A stretch of DNA of 64,000 nt from Hondaea fermentalgiana. Lineage: Eukaryota > Sar > Bigyra > Thraustochytrida > Thraustochytriidae. The notes below the pieces were generated by a model. It had not been told where the DNA came from and ran no database searches. It saw nothing but the letters and a program-made list of their open reading frames with translations. The stretch is from contig NPFB01000028.1 of the NCBI GenBank assembly GCA_014084085.1, forward strand, positions 389,663 to 453,662, read 5' to 3'. Below are positions 1 to 9,670 of this stretch, piece after piece (positions within the stretch are counted from its first letter, which is position 1; every line of letters begins with the position of its first letter). The position numbers and the translations under genes are program-made.

Positions 1-2067
1 ATCACCGGCGCGAAAATCTGCCGGCTTGAACGCCGAGATGCGACACATGGACAGCAAAAAATCGTACTCGGTGAGGCCGCTCCAGCCATGCTGCTCTTTA
101 CTGAGCTGTTTTTGCAGATCGTCACCAAGATCGATGTCGCTAAACTCGCCGAGAGCGACTCGAGAGGGGCCCTGGTCGTCTGGCGCAGGGGGTTCGCCAG
201 TGCGAAGCCAGGTCTTGAAGGCTTCGTCCTCGGCAAAAGTGCGGCGCAGGTAGTGGCAGAGGAGGCCTGCAAAAGGATCATCGCGACCCAAGTCATCTTC
301 CTCGAGGCTATCCATGTTGGCGGCCTTGTCGAGCATATGGACCGTTGTAGCAGCTCGCTGTGCAAGGAGGCAGTCCAGGTCAATGCCACGGGCTCCCCAC
401 AGACAGCTATTGACGGGATCTGAGACGGAGGAGGGGCGCTGCAAGGGGCGCTGCAAAACGTTGCCACTGGGTCCGTGCCACTGCAAGACTACCTCGTGAC
501 GGCGCTTGGCGCGCTTCATCCGACCAAAGGCTTGGGTAAGAAGCTCGCGAGGATCGGTGCTTCCCGTGAAAATCTGCTCTTCCCTGCTCATGGCGGTAGC
601 TTGGCTCGTGGCTGGCGGCGCTGTCGACGCATTCTTGTTTTTCTTTTTCTTGTTCGCTTGCTTGACAGGCTTCGGTGGCTTGTACTCGGCTTGTTTCCAT
701 GTCGCATCGGCGTAGCGGTACGCCAAAAATCCCGCCAGGCCAGCAACGAGCCAAACGTCGCCCTCCTCCTTGGGCCCAACACGCCCACCAAAAAAGCTAT
801 AAGCTGCAGCCCGAGCCTGCTCAAAGTGCAAGTGCTTCTCAAACATGAGCCCAGCGCCTGCTGGTGAGTCTGCGCTCGGTGATCGGTCAGAACGCAAGAG
901 TCCGCCCGATACAAAGCTCACGCATCCTGAAGGGGCCACGTCGACATGCGCGTCTTCCTGGTCGATGAAAACCTGCGAATACGTGGGGAAAGGGAACTTT
1001 TCCAGTCGCATATAGCGCATCATGTGGAAGATGGCGGCCTTGAGATGGGCCGTGGCCTTGCGCAGGGCCGTCTTTGGTGCTGCGTCGGGGAGGTGATACA
1101 TCCGGATCCAATCCGCCTGCAGCGCGCGCCGTTCGATGAAGGGTCCTACGCAGAGACCAATGTTGTACGGAGCAACGGGGTCCTCGTATTCGAACCGGAC
1201 CGTTTGCTCCCCTCGGATCTCGTTTACGGTTGCCTCGTGCTGAAGGCCGCCTGAAATGATTGTCAGGCCGAGAGGTGCTGTCACTTCGAGCTCAAAGGGA
1301 CACTTTGCACTCAGCGTATCAACACAGGGGAACCAGCAACGGGCCCCGCAGCCGGACCCCAATGTCTCGGCTGCACACAGCGACGAGTACGTGTAGACGT
1401 AAGAGAAGTACCTCTTGTCGTTGGTGCCGCGCGCGTACGACCACTTGTTGTTGGCATTGTGAGGCCCACATCCCACGAAACGCAATCCTGCCTGAGGCTT
1501 GTCGAGGTGATATTCGATGCGGATCGTCAACCTTTTCGCTGCCACTTGCGCGGCTGGGATCTCGATGGAAAGCTCGCCGTCTTTACTCGCAAGGAGATTC
1601 TCGGTGAGGAATGCATAAAAGGTCTTGAGATCGCGAACATTGTCTTCGACAACGACCTTTTTCATGTATTCGCTCAATTTCCATTGTGCAGGCTCTCCGT
1701 TCACGTAGACGTTTTCCACTGCGCACTGTCTGCAGTTCAAGAGGAGCTTTTTGCTCGTGTCCCAGTCGAGCACGCGGTTCATCTCAAAGGGCGATGACAC
1801 GAGACCGTTGACGGTTGGCGCGGGAGCTGGCGCCGCGGGCGCTGGGGTAGCGTCTCCATTCGCCCCCGACGTGTCCGCGGCCGCTGCGTCGCCGCCGGCC
1901 TTGGCCTTGGCCTTGGCTGCTGCCGCGGCGGCGGCAGCCTCGTTGGCCTTGGCCTTCTCGGCGTGGAAGCCATCCTTGCGCCGGCACACGACCAGCTCTG
2001 TGCAGCCCTCGACGCGCTCGCGCGCGAGGTCCAGCCGCACGGCCAGCCGCTGCCGCAGCACCTCCAT
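1..2067 (-). CDS. TAF2: TFIID subunit 2 (TAF2), 3'-truncated by window edge
   Basis: TAF2 is the TFIID subunit that contacts initiator DNA in the nucleus. The reverse strand is open for 689 codons from an ATG at 2067 to base 1. It encodes an M1-aminopeptidase-like N-terminal region: a beta-saddle with CWFPCVDTLSAKC near residue 255, then IISGGLQHEATVNEIRGEQ, then YNIGLCVGPF. The catalytic-like domain follows, with YSQVFIDQEDAHVDVAPSGC and AAAYSFFGGRVG. The HExxH zinc motif of true M1 peptidases is absent where it would fall, as is typical of TAF2. An Ala/Lys/Pro-rich insert lies at about residues 35-75. The C-terminal ARM/HEAT half is outside the window. The start is inferred; no intron is visible. 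It is divergent from the FAD oxidoreductase at 2593. Confidence 0.8.
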   Translation of the reverse strand, partial: MEVLRQRLAVRLDLARERVEGCTELVVCRRKDGFHAEKAKANEAAAAAAAAKAKAKAGGDAAAADTSGANGDATPAPAAPAPAPTVNGLVSSPFEMNRVLDWDTSKKLLLNCRQCAVENVYVNGEPAQWKLSEYMKKVVVEDNVRDLKTFYAFLTENLLASKDGELSIEIPAAQVAAKRLTIRIEYHLDKPQAGLRFVGCGPHNANNKWSYARGTNDKRYFSYVYTYSSLCAAETLGSGCGARCWFPCVDTLSAKCPFELEVTAPLGLTIISGGLQHEATVNEIRGEQTVRFEYEDPVAPYNIGLCVGPFIERRALQADWIRMYHLPDAAPKTALRKATAHLKAAIFHMMRYMRLEKFPFPTYSQVFIDQEDAHVDVAPSGCVSFVSGGLLRSDRSPSADSPAGAGLMFEKHLHFEQARAAAYSFFGGRVGPKEEGDVWLVAGLAGFLAYRYADATWKQAEYKPPKPVKQANKKKKNKNASTAPPATSQATAMSREEQIFTGSTDPRELLTQAFGRMKRAKRRHEVVLQWHGPSGNVLQRPLQRPSSVSDPVNSCLWGARGIDLDCLLAQRAATTVHMLDKAANMDSLEEDDLGRDDPFAGLLCHYLRRTFAEDEAFKTWLRTGEPPAPDDQGPSRVALGEFSDIDLGDDLQKQLSKEQHGWSGLTEYDFLLSMCRISAFKPADFRAGD

Positions 2068-2592
2068 CGCCGCGCGCTGCCGCCCCGCGCTCGGCCCGGC
2101 TGCCGCAGACGATGGATGGATGTTCAATCTCTGCCTTCGTTCAAGTTGGCTTGCTGTTTGTTTGTTTTGAAAATTCAAAAGTTTTAAAAAAATCCTGCGG
2201 CGGGCCCTTTGCGGCACTTGCCGCGGCCGTAACCTCGACTGTAGCCGGGGCTATAGCTGACTTGCGCGGGCCCATTCTTCTGTGGCCCGGCGCTCCACGA
2301 ACAGCCGCGGCCAAAAGACGAAGGACCCGGGCGCGCAGAACGCGAACTCCGACGCGGGCGAGGTCGGGCGCGAGCGGGACTCGCGAGACGTCGACGCGGA
2401 AACCGGGCTGCAGGGCTACGCGCGGGGGCTAGGCCGGGCTGGGCTGGGCTGTGCTGTGCTGTGCTGTGCGGTGCTCGGCGCCAGAGACGGAGAATAGGCA
2501 TCGATTGAAGGGCGAGCGACGCTCTCGACGACGCTCACCGACGGCGAGTGAGCGAGCTAGCTAGGTGGAGACGTCTTGCTTTCTTGCGGAAA
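2068..2592. promoter_or_regulatory. Divergent intergenic region, TAF2 / FAD oxidoreductase
   Basis: This stretch separates two head-to-head starts and so should hold both promoters. A GC-rich segment with imperfect tandem GGGCT/GTGCT units lies at about 2435-2475, and a short AT-rich tract at 2163-2195. No TATA box or coding signal is recognised. Confidence 0.35.
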
Positions 2593-3771
2593 ATGTCCTC
2601 GGCGGGAAAATGCAAAGTGGCCATCGTGGGCGGCGGCATCGTTGGCGTGTCGACGGCGTACTTTCTCGCGAGTCGCGGATTGGGAGAAGGTGTGGTCCTC
2701 ATTGAGTCGACGCGCATTGCTGCAGCTGCATCCGGCAAGGCCGGAGGCTTTCTCGCTAGAGACTGGGGCACGCCCGGCTCGACGCAGGAACTCCACGAAC
2801 GCGGCTTCGATCTTCACGAAGAACTTGCAAAGGTATTTGGACTTGCCTCGTACCGCAAACTCCCGACGCTCCAGGTCGACGTGAAAGCCCGGGCGTCCAA
2901 GGCGTCCAAGAAGCTCAAGGCGTCCGATGACGCAAAAGATGAGGTGCTCCTTGATCCGGCGACGACAAAGTCGCGCATGATGGACCCTGACACGGCGCAA
3001 GTGACCCCACCTGAGCTCATTGACAACATGTGGTCCAAGGCCCAACAGGCCGGTGTCGAGCTCATCAATGCCAAGGCGACGGGTCTCGAGCGTCTTGAAG
3101 GCGGTGGTTTTGCGATCAAGCTCGTAGAGAATGGGAAGAGCACGGCTGATCAAACAAGCAGCGAGCGCACTGTTGAAGCCGAAAAGGTGGTTCTCGCGAT
3201 GGGTCCTTGGACCGTGGACGCTGAAGACTGGCTCGGAAAGTCGAAGCTCACGGTACCCATGGTTGGGATCGCCAGCAGTAGCATGGTGGTCCATGCAGGC
3301 GAAGGCACAAAGATTGCTGCAACGGCCTGCTTCTGTGGCGATGATGCCCAAGGATGCCATCTCGAAATGTACCCTCGTCCGGACAATTCAGTTTACGTGT
3401 GCGGCTTTGGTGGCAGCCCGCATCTTGACAAGGCTACTTTGCAGCAGACAGGACCGGACGACGTCAAGCCGAATGAGGACCGTGTCCCGCTGGCGCAAAA
3501 ATCGTTTGCGCATCTTACAACTGGCCTCAGTGAGGGCAACGAGCGCGTCGATCTGCAATGCTGTCTTCGCCCCTGTACAGATGACGCAACGCCAATGATT
3601 GGACCCGTTGAACCCGGCAAGTACGACCTGCTCATTGGCACTGGGCACAACTGCTGGGGTATTCTTTGGGGTCCCATCACAGGCAGCATCCTCGCTGACC
3701 TTGTGGAAAAACAGGCCACAGATGTTGATCTTCGTCCCTTCAACCCGCTGCGCTTCACGCGTGCTGCCTGA
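2593..3771 (+). CDS. FAD-dependent oxidoreductase, DAO superfamily (TDA3-like)
   Basis: This 392-residue protein is a DAO-fold flavoprotein of the fungal TDA3 / plant FAD-oxidoreductase type. The Rossmann dinucleotide motif GGGIVG is at residues 13-18. The substrate-side signature ASGKAGGFLARDW follows near residue 50, and the C-terminal FAD signature GHNCWGILWGPITGS is near residue 350, followed by DLRPFNPLRF. The ATG at 2593 puts the Rossmann motif close to the N-terminus; the in-frame sequence upstream has only a GTG. The family is known for oxidase/dehydrogenase chemistry on amine substrates, but the substrate here cannot be read from sequence. TDA3 itself is linked to late endosome-Golgi retrograde traffic. 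No signal peptide is seen. Confidence 0.85.
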   Translation: MSSAGKCKVAIVGGGIVGVSTAYFLASRGLGEGVVLIESTRIAAAASGKAGGFLARDWGTPGSTQELHERGFDLHEELAKVFGLASYRKLPTLQVDVKARASKASKKLKASDDAKDEVLLDPATTKSRMMDPDTAQVTPPELIDNMWSKAQQAGVELINAKATGLERLEGGGFAIKLVENGKSTADQTSSERTVEAEKVVLAMGPWTVDAEDWLGKSKLTVPMVGIASSSMVVHAGEGTKIAATACFCGDDAQGCHLEMYPRPDNSVYVCGFGGSPHLDKATLQQTGPDDVKPNEDRVPLAQKSFAHLTTGLSEGNERVDLQCCLRPCTDDATPMIGPVEPGKYDLLIGTGHNCWGILWGPITGSILADLVEKQATDVDLRPFNPLRFTRAA

Positions 3772-4286
3772 TGTGTTTGCTTTCGCTCCCACTTCTGATT
3801 CGCATGAAAAAGGGCAATCTTTTTGCATCCTAATGAGCTCCTCATCCTCATGGAAAACACTCGGGCGATGCATTGTCTGGCCGAATCGAACTAGACAATA
3901 GACACGCGATGCGTGCCTGGGTGTTGCTTCAGGGACAAGAGATTGAATACTGCGCGCATCAGGGATCGTGAGCGTGTGTGATCGACGAAAGTTGTCGACT
4001 GAATGAAGAAGACGATGAGGATGGATGATCAGCAAAAGTAGTAGGCCCAGTCCTAGTCAGTAATGAATGAAGATAAAAGATGGTGATGACAATGACAATG
4101 ACAATGACAACGACAATGGTGATGAACAGTTCACTCGTCAGGCACTATGCCTAGCTAGAAGGATAAGCAAAGCGACATCCTCGCACGAAGATACCGTACA
4201 CTATATCGTACTCTCCAGCGTCGTCGTGATCTCAAATCCCGATCGTCTGTGATCAGACTGAAGATCGATCTCCGAGTAGAGTCCCG
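3772..4286. repeat. Intergenic region with (GACAAT)n-like microsatellite
   Basis: This holds the 3' flank of the FAD oxidoreductase and the promoter side of the following SDR gene. A short imperfect GACAAT tandem array lies at about 4087-4117. I see no open frame with protein-like composition. Confidence 0.5.
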
Positions 4287-5225
4287 ATGACGGCAATGCG
4301 GCGTGCGACGTGGACCGCAGCGACGCTGGCAGCCATTGCCGCCGCCCTTGTGCTGGCCCTGGTTGCTCTCGCGACTCCTGCGCAGGCCCGCGCGGTGGTA
4401 CGTGAGGCACTGGTGGACATTGACGAGGGCCTGTCCGTACACGAAAAGATATCGACGCAGCCCCTGCGCGACGGTGGAGTTTGGGTCGTGAGCGGGGCAA
4501 CTGGACGTACGGGCACCCTTGCGTACCATGCGCTGCAGGCCAGCGGCAACGTGGATGTCCGAGCGCTCATCCGTAATGCCACCAAGGCAAAGTCAGAGCT
4601 AAATTGTGGTGAGTGCACCGAAAGCGAGGGGATCTTCATTGGCGATGTCACCAAGAGAAAGACTTTGACTCGCGCCATGAAAGGCGCTGACGGTCTCGTG
4701 ATTCTTACGGGGTCGTACCCTCTCCAGGACAGCTCAGGCCATTACTATTACCCATCAGGTGCGACACCCAAAGATATTGATTGGCGTGGCACGGTCAATC
4801 AAATCCTCGAGGCCAAGGCGAACGGGGTCAAGCACATCGTTCTCGTCTCTTCGCTGGGAACAACGATCCCGGACGGCGCGCTCGACAAGCTTGGTAATGG
4901 GCACGCTCTTTTCTACAAGCTCAACGCGGAAGCAACATTGATGCAGTCCGGTTTGACATTTTCCATTATCAAGCCATGTGGTCTTACAAACCAATCACTC
5001 CATCTTGGCACACAAGTGGGCCACTGTGATAATTTCAAGCACATCCCGGTAGCTCCCCTCATCTCGAGGGCGAGCATCGCCTCGTATGTCAAGGCCATCG
5101 TTTTTGCCACGGGAGATTTAGGTCGCAACGTACGATTTGGTGTTTGCTCCGATCCACTCCGGCCCTTTGGCAAGGACGACATGAACAAGCTGTTGGCGGC
5201 GGCTGCGGACATGAGCGACTGCTAA
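4287..5225 (+). CDS. Secretory-pathway NAD(P)-binding protein, atypical SDR (NmrA/SDR_a5-like)
   Basis: The 312-residue protein begins with a basic then strongly hydrophobic segment (about residues 8-34, ending PAQARA) that looks like a signal peptide or signal anchor. A Rossmann domain follows with the glycine motif GATGRTG at 70-76. Downstream are a DVTKRKTL segment and VKHIVLVSSLGTT, typical of NAD(P)-binding atypical SDRs, then the LMQSGLTFSIIKPCGL strand. The classical YxxxK pair is not obvious; FYKLNAEA may stand in its place. Close relatives in algae and stramenopiles are generally uncharacterised. An ER or lumenal location is inferred. An ATG at 4296 is an alternative start. Confidence 0.8.
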   Translation: MTAMRRATWTAATLAAIAAALVLALVALATPAQARAVVREALVDIDEGLSVHEKISTQPLRDGGVWVVSGATGRTGTLAYHALQASGNVDVRALIRNATKAKSELNCGECTESEGIFIGDVTKRKTLTRAMKGADGLVILTGSYPLQDSSGHYYYPSGATPKDIDWRGTVNQILEAKANGVKHIVLVSSLGTTIPDGALDKLGNGHALFYKLNAEATLMQSGLTFSIIKPCGLTNQSLHLGTQVGHCDNFKHIPVAPLISRASIASYVKAIVFATGDLGRNVRFGVCSDPLRPFGKDDMNKLLAAAADMSDC

Positions 5226-5436
5226 AAGGAACAAAGAAACAACGAAAGAAGTAAAAGGTATTCAGCAAAGTCTTGGTGGGGTGTGGACATGAAGAAGAAA
5301 AGAAACCAAGCAGGTCTTAAAAGCGAATTTTCGTTTTCTATTTATGAAGAACCAAAGTGTGTTGTCTCGGAACGAAGTAAGAAATGAAAACGGAAATAAA
5401 CAATCGAAGATGGTTGGGAGACGACTGTACGTAGGA

Positions 5437-6954
5437 TCAAAAAAAGGAGAACGAAAAGGCCATGTCTTCGGGTGCTCTTGAAATGGTTCGGGCCTTTTTA
5501 CGACGTTCCAACTCCTCTTCATCATCGTCAAATGCGGCAACAAGGTCCGCGTGACGCTTTAGCAGAGCCTGGCGAAACTCTTGATATAGTGCGTCGCGCG
5601 CGCGGCTGGCAGGAAGCCCGGAAACCTGGTGCGGACGGTCTCGCATGAGTCGCAGGGCCGAACGCAAGTTTGAACTTGAAATGTAGTTTTGTGTCATGGC
5701 CACACACGCGTCGAGATTAAGAACACAATGCCACCAGCGAGAGGGGACGAAGACAAGATCCCCCGCATGGGCCGTAAATTCGATGGGGGCCTGCTGCCTC
5801 TCGTAAAACTGAACATACCACTCCATAAGGGAGACGGGCTGTGTAACATCGGCGCCGTCCGAGCTCGGCGTGACGCCGGGCGGAGGCGTGTTTGGCGGAT
5901 ACATGATCCAGCGTTTCGAGCCAGAAATGACACCATTCCAGGCATGCGTTCCATTGGGGTCAACGTGCCACTTGCTGCCGCTCCGCGCCGCGCCGGCAAT
6001 GAGCCAGCGGTAGTCGGGTCGTCGATCGGGCCCCATGGCTTCGAGCAGATCCCGCGCCGGGTGCTCGGCAGTGTTGCGAAAATAAATCGGCACATCATAG
6101 TCAGAGCCAAGGCGCTCAGCGCGCTGTGCAAATTTGCAATCGAATAGGTACAGCGGGTCTTCCTCGTTCTGCATCTCCGAATAAGTGAGAAAGTCGCAGA
6201 GACGCATGTCGACAGGTCCCACGCGAAAGGGCGCCTCACTGCCTTCGAGGACGCGCAGACTGGGACGACGGCCATCGGCAAGCGGGGCATCGCCCCAGGC
6301 TTCGAATGCCGGCCAGTTGGGGCGCAGGGCGCCCTTGATGAGCACGGGGCGATTGGCCAGCTCAAAGTCCTTGACAAAGTCCTCGACGCTCAGGTCGCTG
6401 GCCTCGCGGGTCTCGACGACCTCGCGCTCGAGCCAGGCCGGGTTGGGATCGAGGTTTCCATAGTGAAAGGGCCGGAACAGCGCGTCCGACAGCACGATGG
6501 CGCCCCTCGCCGGGTGATACTTGGCGTCGGTGCGCAGAACGCTGAGCCGCCAGGACCCACCTCGAAAGTCGAAGGCTTCCGCGCGAGTCCACGTCGCCAG
6601 CGCCAGATCTCGCCACAGAAAGTCCGCGGTGGCGTACGCGTAGGCTATCCTGCTCACGCAGGAGAACCTCCCCAGCGAAGCTGCGTCGAGAAGCCCGAGC
6701 ACGCGCAGCAGCAAGTCCTCGTCCGCGAGCGCCACCCGTCCGAGCGTCCGGGGCCCGAGTCCCGCGGCCGGGTCCAGAACAGCGGCACGGTCGGCCTCGC
6801 CGAGCAGCAGCGCGTTGGACGCGGGTTTCACGCCCAGCGGGTGCGCCGCCGCCACGCCCAGGACCTCGCGCGTCCCTGTCGCCGCCGCCGCCTCCTCGCC
6901 GCCCGCGCTCGCGCGCCCTCCGCCGCCCATGCTGGCTGGGTTTTTGCTTTGCAT
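5437..6954 (-). CDS. F-box / JmjC-domain protein, JMJD6-like 2-oxoglutarate oxygenase
   Basis: This 505-residue protein carries an F-box-like segment at about residues 78-123 and then a JmjC domain at about 190-430. The iron ligands are visible as H330-x-D332 (in KWHVDPNGTHAW) and H409 (in SRWWHCVLN). The segments NGVISGSKRWIMYPPN and VAMTQNYISSSN are hallmarks of the JMJD6 subfamily. Such enzymes use Fe(II) and 2-oxoglutarate for lysyl hydroxylation or demethylation. The F-box suggests recruitment into an SCF ubiquitin ligase, as in plant F-box/JmjC proteins. The C-terminus is charged, with a DDDEEELERRKKAR stretch. The target is unknown. The ATG at 6954 is used; another in-frame ATG at 6930 would also suit. 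Confidence 0.87.
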   Translation of the reverse strand: MQSKNPASMGGGGRASAGGEEAAAATGTREVLGVAAAHPLGVKPASNALLLGEADRAAVLDPAAGLGPRTLGRVALADEDLLLRVLGLLDAASLGRFSCVSRIAYAYATADFLWRDLALATWTRAEAFDFRGGSWRLSVLRTDAKYHPARGAIVLSDALFRPFHYGNLDPNPAWLEREVVETREASDLSVEDFVKDFELANRPVLIKGALRPNWPAFEAWGDAPLADGRRPSLRVLEGSEAPFRVGPVDMRLCDFLTYSEMQNEEDPLYLFDCKFAQRAERLGSDYDVPIYFRNTAEHPARDLLEAMGPDRRPDYRWLIAGAARSGSKWHVDPNGTHAWNGVISGSKRWIMYPPNTPPPGVTPSSDGADVTQPVSLMEWYVQFYERQQAPIEFTAHAGDLVFVPSRWWHCVLNLDACVAMTQNYISSSNLRSALRLMRDRPHQVSGLPASRARDALYQEFRQALLKRHADLVAAFDDDEEELERRKKARTISRAPEDMAFSFSFF

Positions 6955-7292
6955 TCTATTCTACACGATGGACGCATGCTTGCATGCATCGCATGGCATG
7001 CGTGTATGCACGCAAGGTGGACAGCGACACCTCCCTGTACTCCAGAATCCGCGACTTTTTCCGTCGCGACTGGCTGCAGCCATAGGTCCAGGTTCCAGTC
7101 GGATACGATCTTGAACACGGGCGACGGCTTTGGCCACGTCCGGGAGCGCCTTCCCTATCTTACGTCAATACTCTTACGCCACTCTTCTCTTTCTTTTACC
7201 CGCGTTTACTCGCGTTTACCTGACAAAGAATTTCCATTGATTCACCCACGCATCGTTACTACGGCAGACACGCAACGCCGGAGCCGGGCTCC
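6955..7292. promoter_or_regulatory. Divergent intergenic region, JmjC gene / folate-receptor-like gene
   Basis: The two starts are head to head, so both promoters must lie in these 338 bases. A short palindromic run rich in GCATGC/TGCATG motifs is seen at about 6975-7005. Pyrimidine-rich DNA precedes the plus-strand start (about 7170-7215). Function is inferred from position only. Confidence 0.35.
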
Positions 7293-8135
7293 ATGACGGC
7301 GCGCCGTTGCGGCCGCGCGGGCTCGCGCCTGGGCGCGGCGCTGACGGCGCTGGCGGCGCTGGCGGCGCTGGCGGCGCTGGTGCTGGGCGATGCGGCGCGG
7401 GCCGATGCGGCGGCCGGCGAGTCGTGCCTCGACGGCGGCGTGGCGGCCTGGCGCAGCGGGGGCCTCGCGCTGTGCTCGAGGTTCGCGCGCAAGACGTGCT
7501 GCTCGCGGGAGCAGGCGGCGGCGCTGTACGCCTCGTGGGTGGGCACGCAGCGCGCTGGGTTCGCGCCGCGGTGCGCTGAAATGTTTGAGACGGTCATGTG
7601 CATGCCGTGCGACCCGGAGGTCGGTCTCGGCCGCAAACGGATCATCTGCAAGAGCACCTGCGACGCTTGGTTCGACGCATGCAAGGACGAGTTCTTTGCG
7701 ACCACGAGCGCCGTCGCGGGCGATACTCTTGTTCCCTGCTTGCAGGACGCCGTTGTGTGCTCCCAGCTTGCAGACTTTGTGCCGTCTGGCACAGCACTTT
7801 GTGCCACCTACGGGTTGTCACTCGGAGAGGATTTTTGCTATGATGGTAGCGTAGATCCTGAGGCGGTAGGCGTCAAAGATGTCAGCAAATCTTCGTCCCC
7901 CTCGAGTTCTCGTTCCTTCGCAAACTTCCGGCGCAAACTTTACCGGTACCTGCAGTCGCAAGGCAAGGCTTTCATGCGGCTTCCTCCGTTCCAGCAAGGC
8001 CTCGCGTTTGCTGCGCTATTTCTTGCCCTGGGTGTGCTTGTACGCACAATCCGTGCATGTTATCACTTTGTGTTTTCATCCTTTTCATCATCGAGAGGCC
8101 GCGCGACAGGCTATAGAAGCCTTCATGAGGACTGA
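7293..8135 (+). CDS. Folate-receptor-like Cys-rich type I membrane protein
   Basis: The 280-residue protein has an Ala/Leu-rich signal peptide (about residues 12-38) and a Cys-rich ectodomain with regular CC and CxxC spacing: FARKTCCSREQAAALY, CMPCDPEVG and CKSTCDAWFDACKDEFF. It ends with one hydrophobic helix near residues 240-262 and a short basic tail. The CC...C-x3-CDxWFxAC pattern resembles the folate receptor / riboflavin-binding domain family. Related protist proteins are common and mostly untested, so ligand binding is inference. A Ser-rich stalk lies between the Cys-rich domain and the membrane helix. ATG 7293 gives a full signal peptide. Confidence 0.75.
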   Translation: MTARRCGRAGSRLGAALTALAALAALAALVLGDAARADAAAGESCLDGGVAAWRSGGLALCSRFARKTCCSREQAAALYASWVGTQRAGFAPRCAEMFETVMCMPCDPEVGLGRKRIICKSTCDAWFDACKDEFFATTSAVAGDTLVPCLQDAVVCSQLADFVPSGTALCATYGLSLGEDFCYDGSVDPEAVGVKDVSKSSSPSSSRSFANFRRKLYRYLQSQGKAFMRLPPFQQGLAFAALFLALGVLVRTIRACYHFVFSSFSSSRGRATGYRSLHED

Positions 8136-8683
8136 CTGTGCGAGAGGCTTTGAAAATCTCGCACAAATACCTTGTCCGCCAGTCAATCGACAGACCGGCC
8201 GGCATTGCGCTTCCGCTCAGCTTGAACGACATTAGTATATTCTGTATCCGTGCATAGATTACGGGGAAATCCCTTACGGATCTATTTATTGTTTTTCTGA
8301 TCCGGGATACATCACAAGCGTCTCCTTCTTTTCCGCAAGGGGCATCAGCGACTCACTGAATGCTCAAACACACAGCATTTAAACTCTTCGCTTCTTGATC
8401 CCTTTCACTTAGGATCTGGATTGAAGCTCTTTCTGCCATGGTATAACAGCCGCAATCTTTTTGTAAGGGCTTTCAAGACAACAGCCGAGGAAGAGAGATT
8501 TGGTCTCGTTGCTGCAATGGGTTTCGATGTTTGAATGCAGCAGCGAACCGCTGTCTTCTTGGTGGTCAATTGGCGCTCATTCCTGTATGGCAACACTTCG
8601 TCGATGAACTTCAAAATGATAAGAGAAGAAATAGAGAAAAAGATGAATTTTAAGCTTGCAAACGAGGAAGACACCATGAAATT
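8136..8683. other. Convergent 3' intergenic region
   Basis: This AT-richer stretch lies between the tail-to-tail folate-receptor-like and CstF-64 genes and should contain both 3' UTRs and polyadenylation sites. No gene, repeat or RNA structure is evident. Confidence 0.4.
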
Positions 8684-9670
8684 TTACAAAGCACCCGCGA
8701 GGCGCATCATTTCGTCGTACTGGGCACGCTCACTTGGCCCAAGGGCAGCCACCTGATCTGGTGTGAGGGACTTGAGCTGCTCCACGAGCTCAGAAGTCTC
8801 ATCACCGGCCATGGCGTCAAAGCCATGCGCTGGCTCTTGCGCAGCAGGAGCCGCAGATGAGGTTGCTTGGGCCATACCCAGCATAAGCTGAGCAGTGAGA
8901 AGGGCTTGTGCGAGCACAGGCTTGCTCTTGAGCAGGTTCATGGCGTGTTCGCGGTCGCGCTGGATCAAGAGCTTCATCTCGGAGACGACATCGTATACCT
9001 CGCTGAGAGTGAGCTTGCGCAGCGCCTGCTCGATTTCCTTCTTTGTTTCCATGCTGATTCGGGATCCCCAGGCTCCGTCCTCTTCGTCTTCACCTTCGCG
9101 GTTGTTCTCGGTCGTGTCTACCTTGAGTCTTCTACCATTCATTTCTTGGCCGTCCAGGCTATTAATGGCGGCGACGGCATGCTCATCCTCATGATACTCG
9201 ACAAACCCGAATCCCTTTGGTTGCCCAGTTGTCTTGTCAAGCGCCATGCGAAAGCCCTTAATCGGGCCGATTTGCTCAAAGACTTGTCGCACAGTCTTTT
9301 CGTCCGTGCCAAACGGCAGGTTGCCCACTGCGCCCGTCCCACGTTCATTCGTTCGTTCGTTCGTTCGTTCGTCAGTCAATCAGTCAATAAGCCCGGGCGG
9401 TTCACTTTATTCGCGTCCGTCGGTCGCGCATCCGTCGCCCTCCATCTTCACCGTCGCTGTCGTCGCTCAAGCTCGAGCTCGAGCTCCAAGTTATGGCGCC
9501 CAGCGAGCGAGCCACGCTTGCTCGCCGTTCCCGAGCGCAAGGCCGCCTGTGTTTGTTGTTCCCGCGCGTCTCGCGGGCGGAGGCAGGGCGCATCGAGCGC
9601 CACGCCCGGCGGCGCCGCGCGTCTCGCGGGCAGTTCGCTTACCGTAGACCGTGCGCTTGCTCGTGCTCAT
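8684..9670 (-). CDS. CSTF2: Cleavage stimulation factor 64 kDa-like (CstF-64/Rna15), two exons
   Basis: Exon 1 is 9643-9670 (28 nt) and exon 2 is 8684-9327; the 315-nt intron has GT and AG ends. Splicing joins MSTSKRTVY to VGNLPFGTDEKTV, restoring RNP2 (VYVGNL) of an RRM. RNP1 (KGFGFVEY) follows at about residue 50. The hinge domain with TLSEVYDVVSEMKLLIQRD and the C-terminal helical domain with LTPDQVAALGPSERAQY identify CstF-64/Rna15, which binds GU-rich RNA during pre-mRNA 3' processing. The protein is 223 residues, far shorter than metazoan CstF-64, because the Pro/Gly-rich linker is almost missing. Without the splice, the reading frame starts inside a TTCG microsatellite and lacks RNP2. 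Confidence 0.88.
9342..9372. repeat. (TTCG)n microsatellite inside the CstF-64 intron
   Basis: Tandem TTCG units are followed by GTCA/ATCA units, just inside the 3' splice site end of the CstF-64 intron on the reverse strand. Confidence 0.8.

Noticed and set aside
6463..7296. Plus-strand frame of 277 codons
   Set aside because: Antisense to the JmjC gene; Arg/Gly/Pro-rich with no domain.
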